Source: Codonopsis lanceolata
Lineage: Eukaryota > Streptophyta > Magnoliopsida > Asterales > Campanulaceae
Direction of reading: 5' to 3'
Assembly (NCBI GenBank): GCA_013146195.2
Contig: CM028379.1
Span: 55,067,693 to 55,131,692, forward strand
DNA: 64,000 nt
The position numbers and the translations under genes were made by a program. The notes below the pieces were generated by a model, which saw only the letters and a list, made by a program, of their open reading frames with translations, had not been told where the DNA came from and made no database searches. Below, piece by piece: positions 21,357 to 30,310 of this stretch; within the stretch, counting starts at the first letter, position 1; each line of letters begins with the position of its first letter.

Positions 21357-22562
21357 ATGGATCCTATAAAGTACATCTTCGGCAAGCCATCACTTTCCAG
21401 TCGACTAGCTAAATGGTCGTTTCTCCTCAACGAGTTTGACATCACCTATGTCACGCTCAAATCCATCAAAGGCAACACAATTGCATACCATTTAGCTGAT
21501 CTGCCCCTAGAAGCTGAAGATGCAGTTGAGCCCAGTTTCCCAGACGAAGGTTTCTTGGAAATTGCTGATCATGACACCAGCTGGCAAATGTTCTTTGACG
21601 GAGCCGCAAATAAAAGAGGCTTTGTCATAGGGATCTTGTTAATTGACCCGGAAGATTCCCACACTCCGTTGGCCATAAGGTTGAAGTTCGAATGCTCGAA
21701 CAATACAACTGAATACGAAGCCTGTATCGCTAGTCTAGAAGAAGCCCTCCAAAAAGGAGCCAAAGACTTGGAAGTCTACGATGACTCCGTTTTAATCATA
21801 AATCAAGTCGAAGGGAAATGGAAGACCCAGGATCCCCGGCTGCAGCTCTATCACGCCAAATTGACAGCACTAGCCGCCAAATTTGATAATATCTCGTTTC
21901 ATTACTTGCCGCGAGATAGAAATCAATTTGCTGATGCCTTGGCCACTCTGGCATCATTGGTCCGAATTCCCGCGATAACCAACGTCCAGCCATTTATAGT
22001 GGGGAAAAAGGTCACTCCGGCTTACTACTTCAAAATCAATGCTGCTCCTGAAGCAAATCATGAGCCTTGGTATTCAGACATCGTAAATCTGCTTCAGAAA
22101 GGAGTTTATCCTCTCAGCCTAGACAAAAAGGGGAAAGTCTCCCTGCGAAGATGGGCATCGCAATTTGTATTCAGCGGTGGTAGCCTGTACAAAAGGCATT
22201 ACCAGGGCCTAAACCTATTATACGTCAACCAAGCAAAAGCCAAGCAAATCATGGACCAGCTTCATGGTGGTACCTGCGGGCCACACATGAACGGGCATAT
22301 GCTATCCAAAAGGTCATCCGCAGGTACTATCGAGCACGCTAAACCGATCGATCCGGGGTACGCCATTGCGACAAATGCCAACGTTTCGCAAATCTGCAGC
22401 ATGTGCCCCCACATATATTATATAACTCCACAGCCCTTGGCCCTTCTTAACTTGGGGAATCGACGTCATAGGCCAAATCCATCCGAAATGATCCAATGGC
22501 CACGAATATGTCTTAGTAGCCGTCGACTACTTCACAAAGTGGGTGGAAGCCTCGTCCTATAA
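21357..22562 (+). CDS. Tat-2 second (archaeal-type) RNase H and integrase N-terminus
   Basis: An open frame of 401 residues. The first part, KYIFGKPSLSSRLAKWSFLL, is the end of the first RNase H and tether. The second RNase H starts at residue about 75 with WQMFFDGAANKRG. Its acidic residues are the D of FDGA, the E of NNTTEYEACI, the D of EVYDDSVLIINQVEG and the D of RDRNQFADALATLASL. This duplicated RNase H is the defining trait of Tat elements. The integrase start has only remnants of the zinc-binding region (CSMCPHIYYI) and then shifts frame, losing the WGIDVIG block seen in Tat-1. ATG 21357 is internal to the polyprotein. Confidence 0.8.
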   Translation: MDPIKYIFGKPSLSSRLAKWSFLLNEFDITYVTLKSIKGNTIAYHLADLPLEAEDAVEPSFPDEGFLEIADHDTSWQMFFDGAANKRGFVIGILLIDPEDSHTPLAIRLKFECSNNTTEYEACIASLEEALQKGAKDLEVYDDSVLIINQVEGKWKTQDPRLQLYHAKLTALAAKFDNISFHYLPRDRNQFADALATLASLVRIPAITNVQPFIVGKKVTPAYYFKINAAPEANHEPWYSDIVNLLQKGVYPLSLDKKGKVSLRRWASQFVFSGGSLYKRHYQGLNLLYVNQAKAKQIMDQLHGGTCGPHMNGHMLSKRSSAGTIEHAKPIDPGYAIATNANVSQICSMCPHIYYITPQPLALLNLGNRRHRPNPSEMIQWPRICLSSRRLLHKVGGSLVL

Positions 22563-23275
22563 AATTGTAAATGCTCGAAAGGTGTCGAATTCATCCGGAC
22601 CAACATTATATACCGATACGGAGTACCTTTCGAGATTATCTCTGACAACGTCACATACTTTGAAGGGGACGTGAATCGTCTACTCGACGAATTCAAGATT
22701 CAAAGGCATAAATCCTCCCCCTACCGACCACAAGGCAATGGTACCGTTGAAGCAGCCAACAAAACACTGTAAAATATTATCAGAAAAATGGCTGACACGA
22801 GAAGAGACTGGCTAGAAAAATTGCCACTAGCCCTTTGGGGCTATCGCACTTCAGTTCGCACACCTACTGGGGCTACTCCCTATTCTTTAGCCTACGGCAT
22901 GGAGGCGGTGCTGCCCATCGAAGTTAAAGTCCCATCATTAAGAGTAATGATGGAATCAGACATATCAGAAATTGACTGGATCAAAGGGCGATATGAAGAA
23001 TTGGCCCTGATCGACGAACGTCGGCTGCTAGCCCTGGAACACACTCGAGCTTATCAAAGGCGAATAGCTCGAGCGTTCAACAAAAAAGTCAGAGGCCGTG
23101 ACATCCAAGTCGGAGACCTGGCAAAAATCCCCTAGTTATGTTGATACTCTCACTGATGGGACCATACATTGTCAAAGAGATTGTCCGCCTGGCCAATGCC
23201 CTCACAAACCAAGATGGGTAGGATCTGGTTCAGCCATTCAACGTCGACAAACGTAAAAGGTACTATGCGTGAGCC
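22563..23275 (+). pseudogene. Tat-2 integrase core and C-terminus
   Basis: Reads NIIYRYGVPFEIISDNVTYF (consensus SDNGTHF, Gly changed to Val), KSSPYRPQGNGTVEAANKTL-stop, then KLPLALWGYRTSVRTPTGAT, MEAVLPIEVKVPSLRVMMES, RAFNKKVRGRDIQVGDL. The frame then shifts at about 23130 and ends near RYYA-stop at 23271. Stop at 22769 and a small deletion (Y-V-D-T-L joined to MGPYIV) break it. It would insert the cDNA into the genome. Position and order match Tat-1. Confidence 0.85.
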
Positions 23276-23747
23276 GAGTGTATCCGAATTCGCTCTCTCC
23301 AAGGTTGAGAACATAGGCAAAAAATATAGCATATGTATAAAAAAAACACACAAAAAGGAGAAATAAGGGCTCGCTAGGTTGAAAACCCAAAAAGGCGGCC
23401 TAGGAAAAAATTAGAGCATAAAAAAGAGAGAGCAATATGAGAAATATAAGAGGAAATGCAATTTATGAGCATCTGACTTCCAGCCTGCCAAAGTCTTCAG
23501 CATATGCAGAGCCTTGACTGACTAAAAAAGAGAAAAACCACGACAAAGCTCGGGAAAAATATCAAAATATAATATAATACAGGTCCTATGGTGCAACTTA
23601 GGAATGATTGCCTAAGATATTTATGATTATGCATTTATGCTTGTACATTTTTCTATTACTACTTGCTACCTATATCCCCCCTGTTTCCCCCCAACCATCC
23701 TTTTTATTACAGCTTAGCCCCGAAGCGGTCCATCAATGCCTGCGACG
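23276..23747 (+). other. Tat-2 3' UTR with hairpin
   Basis: One copy of the post-pol hairpin (CTAGG at about 23376, CCTAG at about 23400), with the inner GAAA loop changed to A-rich, followed by TTAGAGCATAAAAA. No gene. The part after 23600 is shared with Tat-1 10380-10495. Confidence 0.65.
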
Positions 23748-25331
23748 TCAGCCCAGCCGGGACCATATACTTCTTCTGCGAGGCACAGAAGAGGCTACTG
23801 TCTCACCAGCGTGAGAACCCCGGAAGTGTCCTCATCTTCTTCATCATCAGCATCCCCATTGTCCTGAACGGCCAGATGACTTGGGCCAGCACCGTCATCC
23901 CTATGGGCAGTGCTTCGTCTGCCAACTTGAGGGGGAACAGCCTCATCTGCTTGTCGAGGATTGCTCCGCCGACTTGCATTACTCAGACAATGAGGCGCAT
24001 TGCTAGGACCTTCCTCATTCGGATCAGGAGCCATCAGGGCACCAAGGCCATGAACCCGCCTGAAATCCTCCTGCAGAGCCTGGGGGACTACCAGCCCTGA
24101 ACTTTCCAGATCCTCGCCTATTTCCTTCAGGCGAGCATCCATGCCGCTGTTTATTCACCGGCCCAGCATCCGCCTTAGTGCATGCCTAATCATGCGGGAA
24201 TTCCCCTCAGCAGCCACTAAAACTCATGACAGATATTCATGGGACATGAGCATATAATCAAAAAAGGCATAAGCCGCCTCCCGCGAGTCAAAATCAAGCT
24301 GCCATATGTTGTGGATAAGGGTGCCTAAGTCCCTATCCATCTCTAGCTCTTCAGCCAGAGGACGGCTTGCATCGGGGATGACCTGCTCCCTGCCAAATTG
24401 GCGCAGAACCTTGTCCGCCAGATAAAATGAGGTACGCTCAATATCGGGCAGAATAACCTGGGCATAAACCCCGGTATGCATAAAGAAGCTACGGATCCGC
24501 CAGTGGCTGACGACCAATATAATTTCCATGGAACCGATGTGTAAGAAATATTCAATCTAATCAGACTCCAAAAAATTTGTCTGGTGATGATGACCACGAG
24601 AGCCATAAAGCCCAGATCATATATTGCTCCCATCGGCACTGGGCCCATCACCCAGTTACAATGCTCCTCTAGCCACATATGAATCAGAAGAGGGCTACCT
24701 GAAGGGAACAACTTATCACCAGTCGCAAAGGCGTCCATGCCAGAAAAAGTCTCAGCCAGAATCACCGGGATGATATTTACCCGGCGATCCCGAGCCTGCA
24801 ATACCAGGATCACGACCCGCACATCAATATACTCGGGTCGGCCCACCAGCAGATACCGCCTTATGAGGCAGAGAAAAAGAGAAGCCAGCCGGTGTCGCAG
24901 ATAAATTGGGTCATCTTCCCTGTACTCCGTATAAGCACCGGGAAGGATGGTCAAATTAAAGTTTACTCCGTTGTAAAAACCAGGAGTAGCTTCGCGGGTT
25001 GTGCCGAACAGCTCCCTTATTGCCATATAAGGATGCCTCCGTGGAGAAGGCACAGAAGTAGGTCCAGTGGCTGTCATCCCGACCATGGAACAAAATTCCT
25101 CGAAGGTGGGGCACATTCCATTCATGCCAAAATTAAAAAGATGATTCTGAGGCGACCAGAACCTGGAGGCTCCCCGCATCATATCCCAGTTAATATAAAG
25201 GGTCCGCCATGACAACACCCGTAAATTTGGTCAAACCAATCCCGCTCGTCTGACCGCAAAGAGAGGACCCAATAGTCCAGAGCATTCTCGTAAATTTCTA
25301 TCTCTAAAGCCGTAACAGCTGGTGCGGCCAT
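23748..25331 (-). pseudogene. Tat-2 antisense DUF7745-like gene
   Basis: Start ATG 25331 (MAAPAVTALEIEIYENALDY), stop 23748 after SIWSRLG; one exon of about 1,580 bp, about 525 residues if intact. Blocks are INWDMMRGASRFWSPQNHLF, NGMCPTFEEFCSMVGMTATG, RHRLASLFLCLIRRYLLVGR, RVNIIPVILAETFSGMDAFA, SPLLIHMWLEEHCNWVM, SHWRIRSFFMHTGVYAQVIL and a polar C-terminal tail. The RFW...F.F..xxxCPTxEEF and ILAETF...MW...H arrangement is that of plant DUF7745 proteins, whose function is unknown. A frameshift lies near 25210, another near 24540, a third near 23800. It lies head to tail with the PMD gene, 242 bp downstream of that gene's stop. Confidence 0.7.
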
Positions 25332-25573
25332 CTCTGTACAAAGACAAAATTTTATCTGACAAAAAGGAATGGAAATTGAACAAAAGAAGGCTCAAAAGGA
25401 TGAGCAAAAGGAAGAAGGAAAGCCAGTGATGAGGAAATGAGCGCTGCCTTGGCCTCTATTTGTAGAAACCATGAACAACCGATTTCTAAGGTTAATAGCA
25501 CGCATCTTGCCTCCCTTTCTCGCGGTGGCGCCCACTCATGCATCCCATCAATATTGCATTGCATCCGGTTGGG

Positions 25574-28500
25574 CTATGAGGTTGGCTCAAGATTGGTGCC
25601 ATGTCCGCCGATCCTGTATCCTCGTCCCCTTGTCCGAGCACGACTCGATCCGGCAGCCGCATCATTGTCATCATCTTCCCAGCGCCTGGTCTGCCGCACT
25701 GCATCATTCCCCCGATAGGAGAACTCATCTACAAGCCGCTGATAAAGCTTGTTGATGCTGAAGAAGCCTCGTAGCAGTTTCTTATATGTCGACACGTTAA
25801 ACTGAAAAAAAGTGTGAGACAGCAAAAAAAGAAAATATACCAGTCTCCAGAAAAAAAAATGAATGATGAAAGGATGCAAAAGAAAAAAGAAAAAAAAGGG
25901 AGGGCTAGAAAATGCTTACCGTGTGAGCCTGCTCCGGGACATGATACTCCTCGGGGATGTCTGCATCGGGAAGAACTTCCTCCACTATCCATCTGTCACG
26001 ATGATATCGGAAGGTGGAAAAAGCATCAGCAGGCGCAAAAAACTCTTGGTGCGCATGAAGGGCTGGAAAAGAGGGCCTCGGCCTATCAGAGGCATCGGAA
26101 GCACGCTTGGCTACCACAGGGACAGGAAAGGTAGGATGGAGCATAGTCCTCAGGAAGTCCTCATATGCCATAACTGGAAAGTCACTCTGAGGCATGAGAA
26201 ATCTCGACAGGTACTAATACATGTTCATCAAGAAATCTGGAGCAACCACCCAAGGGGAGGCATAGGAGGCACCACCGGAAATGTCATGAGCGCAGAATGC
26301 TGGCGGTTGACCCGTTCTCCCATATATAATGAATCAACCATGATGGATACCATTAGTATCCGGCACTTACTCGTCACCAAAGTAACCATATAATGCCCCA
26401 CCAGGCCCCTCCAGGGAAGAAAGTGCACCGTGCCTGCACTCGAGCTGGCAATCCTCTCCCGCAACCTCATTGTATCCAGACAGCCGTCATCCCGATCCGA
26501 TCAAACTCTGTTCACATTCACGAACTCATCCAAATAAGGTGGCTCGTGAACGCGCTGATGCAATGGACCCGGCGTGAAATGGAAGACCGAATAAGTCCAA
26601 ACCTGCGAAAAAAAAGAGAAGAGAAAATTAGCAAAAAGAAAAAAATGTTGTGAAAAAAAAAATGATACTGAAAAAAAAAACAAAAGCAGGAAAAAGAAAG
26701 GATACCTCCCAAGCCGGAGCAAAGCCATTTAGAGTTGGCGAATCATTGCGATTGGCTCTATCCATAGAAGCATACAGCTCGGCCAGGCCTGCCTGCCCCA
26801 TAATCGACAACATGGTCCAAATCCTTTAAGCATCCAAGAAGGAAGACCCTCAAAGAAGTGGACGAATTGACAAAAAGAGACAATCCAAGAAAAAAAGAAT
26901 AAAAATGCCCTGGCAACGCGAGCTACGACCTCGCTATCATCTTCTGCAACCCGCCTGGCATTCGCTAAAAGCCACTTCCTTACACTGCCGATAAAGATCT
27001 CATCAGCAGATTTATACTCGGGCATGAAGCCCAGGAGATCTTCCACCACGTCGTGGTGGTGACGGAGGGTATAGTCCGGCGCCAGAATCCTGCCGATACT
27101 GGTAGGGATGCCCGTGATCGCAGCAAAATCACATGGGGCCAAGGTCACCTCCCCTAGCTAAAATGGAATGTATGGGTGGTGTCACACCAATAGTCCCTCA
27201 GCACATCAAAAATGGGCAAAAAGTCGGACGAAAAGCCCGCAGAATCCGCAAATCCGAAGACTCTACCAAGACTCGTGCCGCCCCGTGCATCAAGTTATAT
27301 ATGTCCAAAACGTTGGCACAGCTCGCCCGAATCCGGATTAGGGGCCTGCGCATCTAAAAAAAGAAGAAGAAAGAAAACATCAGCATATCAGCATTAGAAA
27401 AAAGGGAAGGGAAAAGGTAAATTCTTATCTTTTTTATTTTTACCTCCTGCGCATATCATTAAATTAAGCATGTTGCATACGTCGCATTTTGTAGATCATC
27501 ATAAAATTTGACATAATATATATAAAAAAATGCATCTTTTTGCATTCATAAAAAGATAATGCATCTTTTTGCATTCATAAAAAGAAATATTGCATTTGTG
27601 CATTAAAAAAAGATTTTGTATCTTTTGCATTAATTTTTTTTTTGGCATTCCTGCATAATTTGTTTTTGCACTTTTGCATGTATAAAAAAATGTGCTTTTT
27701 TCGAAAAATAGAAAAAATGTGTGTTTTGCATTAAAAAATAAACACATGTTGCATTTTTGCACATATTAAATAAAGCCCATGCAACATGTTAGCAAGCATT
27801 TAATAAATTCTCTATGTCACATTTGAATTTCAATAAAAATAATATATGCATGCATTAGCCATCCATCATTTGCATTTATCTTCCAAACGATTGCATTTTA
27901 GCATTCTTAAAAAATAAAATGTTGCAAATATTGAAAAAAAATATTTCAATAGCATTTATCATATTTCTGCAGCATATGCATTCATAAAATTAAATGAATA
28001 TTATTGCATAAAATATTCCCGTTACATTTTGCATGCATCCAAAATGTGCCCGAAAATGTGTCCGAAAAAAAAATGCATCATATTTCCAAAAAGTCTATTT
28101 CATAGGCATGCATCATATAAAAATATTTTTCAGTCTAAACATGTATCATGTAACCAAATTGCATCAATGATATAAAACATGCATCGCAGAGTCAAATAGT
28201 CCCAACTATTCAAATTATGCATCGCAAAAATAAATCGCATGAATTTCATATTTAGCTATGAATAAATTACCAAATTGCATCATTCTAGCATATAAATTGT
28301 ATGCATAAGCATCATAAGCAGGATCAGGTATGCTCCAAAAGCCCAAAACAACAGAGAAATCTAGCAGATCTGAAAAACCATCCAAATGGATTTGAGGAAA
28401 ATAAACTTATAGTGGGATTCAGAAGATTTGACACGTGGGTGCTCCGATCGCGAAGGAGGTTTCTCCAATCATCCTTCGAATAATAGTATTTGACATGGTT

Positions 28501-28595
28501 TCAGATCAAGGGAAGAAGTTCTTTCCTCTCTTCGCCCGAATCTGGGACATCGGCGCCTTTCTCTTCCGAGATCGCGAAGAAGAAGCAATCTATTA
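25574..28595 (-). pseudogene. Tat-2 antisense PMD-type gene, four exons
   Basis: Exons inferred from splice signals and from the two sister copies: exon 1 about 28415-28595, exon 2 26706-27353, exon 3 25920-26602, exon 4 25574-25801. Exon 2 has TLAPCDFAAITGIPTSIGR, VARVARAFLFFF and GLAELYASMDRANRND, the hallmarks of the plant mobile domain (aminotransferase-like). Exon 3 has GTVHFLPWRGLVGHYMVTLV and FPVMAYEDFLRTMLHPTFP. Exon 4 has VNVSTYKKLLRGFFSINKLY and an Arg-rich tail ending at 25574. Exon 1 has lost its ATG (ATT) and has a stop. An in-frame TGA lies in exon 3 near 26513. PMD proteins MAIN and MAIL1 of Arabidopsis act in gene and transposon silencing and genome stability; the role of element-borne forms is unknown. 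Confidence 0.7.
27354..28414 (-). other. Intron 1 of the Tat-2 PMD gene, TGCAT-rich
   Basis: AT-rich DNA of about 1.06 kb packed with TGCAT, GCAT and ATGCAT strings spaced about 20-40 bases apart. The same character is seen in intron 1 of the Tat-1 (37271-38330) and Tat-3 (43005-44475) copies, although the sequences no longer align well. No ORF of interest. The acceptor is TAG at 27354. Confidence 0.7.
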
Positions 28596-28729
28596 AGAAA
28601 AACATACAAATTGACGGAAGAAAATTGAGGAAAGGAGAAGAAATGAGAAAGAAATGAAAAAAGCAACAATGGCAGACGCCAAAGAAGAACGAAGAAATGA
28701 AGAAGAAGAAAGAAATGAAGCCTGCTGCT

Positions 28730-28960
28730 TCAAAACTTCTCCCCATCACTTATGAAGGGAGAAAAAGGAAATTTTCCTTTTCCCCCCTCCGAAGTTCAAA
28801 AGTTCAGCACTTAAGTCCTCAGGTTTCCAAAGTTGCAAAATGGCCCCTAAAGCTTAACAGAAAGTTAATAAAGTTACCTTTGTTAACAAAAATTGACGGT
28901 CATTCATCCAAAATCAAAGGAAAGCTCATACCCCCCAGCAGATCAGTCGCAAAATGATTA
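28730..28960 (-). promoter_or_regulatory. Conserved block upstream of the antisense PMD gene
   Basis: About 220 bp, starting about 135 bp upstream of exon 1, is strongly conserved with 38640-38860 (Tat-1) and, on the other strand, 42480-42700 (Tat-3). Shared strings in gene orientation include GTTAACAAAGGTAACTTTAT, GGCCATTTTGCAACTTT and the A/G-rich GGGGGGAAAAGGAAAATTTC. It does not code. By position it is the 5' UTR or promoter of the antisense gene; no clear TATA box is seen. Confidence 0.55.
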
Positions 28961-28984
28961 GAAAAGCAAAAAAGAATCAACAGC

Positions 28985-29395
28985 AAAGGTAAAGTTCTCA
29001 GCAAAAAAAAAAGAGAAAAAGAAAAAATGTGCATAGCAAGAAAAAATGTGCTTGGCGAGAAAGAAAAAGAATGTGCAAAAATACAAGAAAAAAAGCAGCA
29101 AAAAAAGAATTTCTAGTAGAAGTTGGAAATGCAGCCAAAGAGAAAATTTCCAACAGAAGTTGGAAAAGCAGCAAGAGAAAATTTCCAGTAAAAGTTGGAA
29201 AAGTAGCAGTAGAAGTTGGAAAAGCAGCAAAAGAAAATTTCCAACAGAAGTTGGAAAAGCAGCAAAAGAAAATTTCCAGAGGTTGCAAAGCAAGAAAGCG
29301 CCGAAGCCGCAAAGAAGCCAAAGCAGAAAGCGCAAATGCAATCGAAAAAAAGCAAAGCAATGATAAGAAAGCGTAAAGTATTTACCCTTTCTTCG
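28985..29395 (+). repeat. Purine-rich tract and AAGTTGGAAA tandem repeat
   Basis: From 28985 to 29110 the plus strand is almost all A and G. From 29110 to 29285 there are five imperfect units of 23-36 bp with the core AGAAGTTGGAAAAGCAGCAA and AGAAAATTTCCA. In sense they would read as a Lys-rich peptide, which I treat as a by-product. Tat-1 has a similar purine tract at 38915-39105 and Tat-3 a pyrimidine one at 42345-42420. Confidence 0.75.
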
Positions 29396-29483
29396 TATAA
29401 ATGCTGTGTTCCACCATCGCATTCGCGAAAGGGTCTCTACGTTTGAGGATTCCATGCTTTCCTGATTTATTGGAGTAGCATGG

Positions 29484-29960
29484 GATCATCTCCTCGCGGG
29501 ACGTAACCCTGAGACGAATGATCAACCCATGATGTGTTCCACCATCGTGTTTGTCGAAGGGTCTCTACCTTTGAGGATGCGATGCTTTCCTGCTTTATAG
29601 GAGTAGCATAGGATCATTTCCTCACGGGGCGTAACCCCGAGATGAATGATCAAAATTTGAATCTGTGTTCAGCCTTTTTTGCGAAGGGGCAGAGACCCCG
29701 GGACAATTAAAAGGCTATCGTGCTTCGACGAAGGACCTTGTCCTGAGGAGACGATGCATCCCACCATCGTGTTCGGCAAAGGGTTCAACCCTTTGAGGAT
29801 ACGATGTTTGATCTGATTGTGTTAAGCCTTTTCTGCGAAGGGGCGGAGACCCCGGGACAGTTAAAAGGCTATCGTTCTTCGACGAAGGACCCGGTCTTTT
29901 GAAGACGATGCATCCCACCATTGTGTTCGGCAAAGGGTTCTACCCTTTGAGGATACGATG
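29484..29960 (+). repeat. Array of nine hairpins in the Tat-2 3' region
   Basis: Consecutive inverted repeats of 39-46 bases: 29484-29523 (GATCAT/ATGATC), 29543-29584 (CATCGT/GCGATG), 29612-29651 (GATCATT/AATGATC), 29671-29716 (AGCCTTTT/AAAAGGCT), 29717-29755 (ATCGT/ACGAT), 29765-29806 (CATCGT/ACGATG), 29825-29870 (AGCCTTTT/AAAAGGCT), 29871-29909 (ATCGT/ACGAT), 29919-29960 (CATTGT/ACGATG). Most have an inner GC stem such as GGGG-N6-CCCC, AGGAC/GTCCT or AAAGGGTT/ACCCTTT. They form at least three kinds repeated in order. No coding potential. Confidence 0.8.
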
Positions 29961-29989
29961 TTTGATCTTGGAATTCCACCTAGCGTTGT

Positions 29990-30249
29990 TTGTTTGCATC
30001 TGGCCGAACTACGTTTGGTCTAATTCCTTTTATTAAGGGATACGTAGGTAGCCTACTTCGGTAGGTCCGACCATCAGAGCACTTAATTTGCATATCTACT
30101 TAAAAACTACGATATCCTGCTATAACCGACTAAATATGTCTAGGATATGTGAGATTTGGTATGCATTATAAACTGTTGCATTATAACTGCTACCTGTTGC
30201 ATTACTCCCCATTATAGTTTCCACGAAATTAGGGAGTCTATTTCTTATC
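29990..30249 (+). other. Conserved 3' block before the polypurine tract
   Basis: Non-coding, aligned almost base for base with Tat-1 39600-39870. It includes CCGAACTACGTTTGGTCTAA and GATACGTAGGTAGCCTA, strings that I recall as conserved near the 3' end of Ogre-type elements. Function unknown. Confidence 0.65.
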
Positions 30250-30310
30250 AACGATGTTCGTTTACTCGGTAAGCTGCGGGTTACCCGTAAACTCCATCGT
30301 TGAGGGGCTC
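30250..30310 (+). promoter_or_regulatory. Hairpin joined to the polypurine tract of Tat-2
   Basis: AACGATG (30250-30256) pairs with CATCGTT (30295-30301), and GTTTAC.CGGTAA pairs with TTACC.GTAAAC inside it. The purine-rich TTGAGGGGCTC follows at once and touches the 3' LTR at 30311. It is the plus-strand primer site by position. Tat-1 has the same structure at 39871-39931. Confidence 0.75.

Noticed and set aside
25863..26393. 176-residue plus-strand ORF
   Set aside because: Shadow of PMD exon 3, which has recognisable motifs and splice sites on the minus strand and sister copies.
28958..29455. 165-residue minus-strand ORF rich in Phe and Leu, and plus-strand Lys-rich frames
   Set aside because: Purine/pyrimidine tract and short tandem repeats give long frames on both strands by composition.
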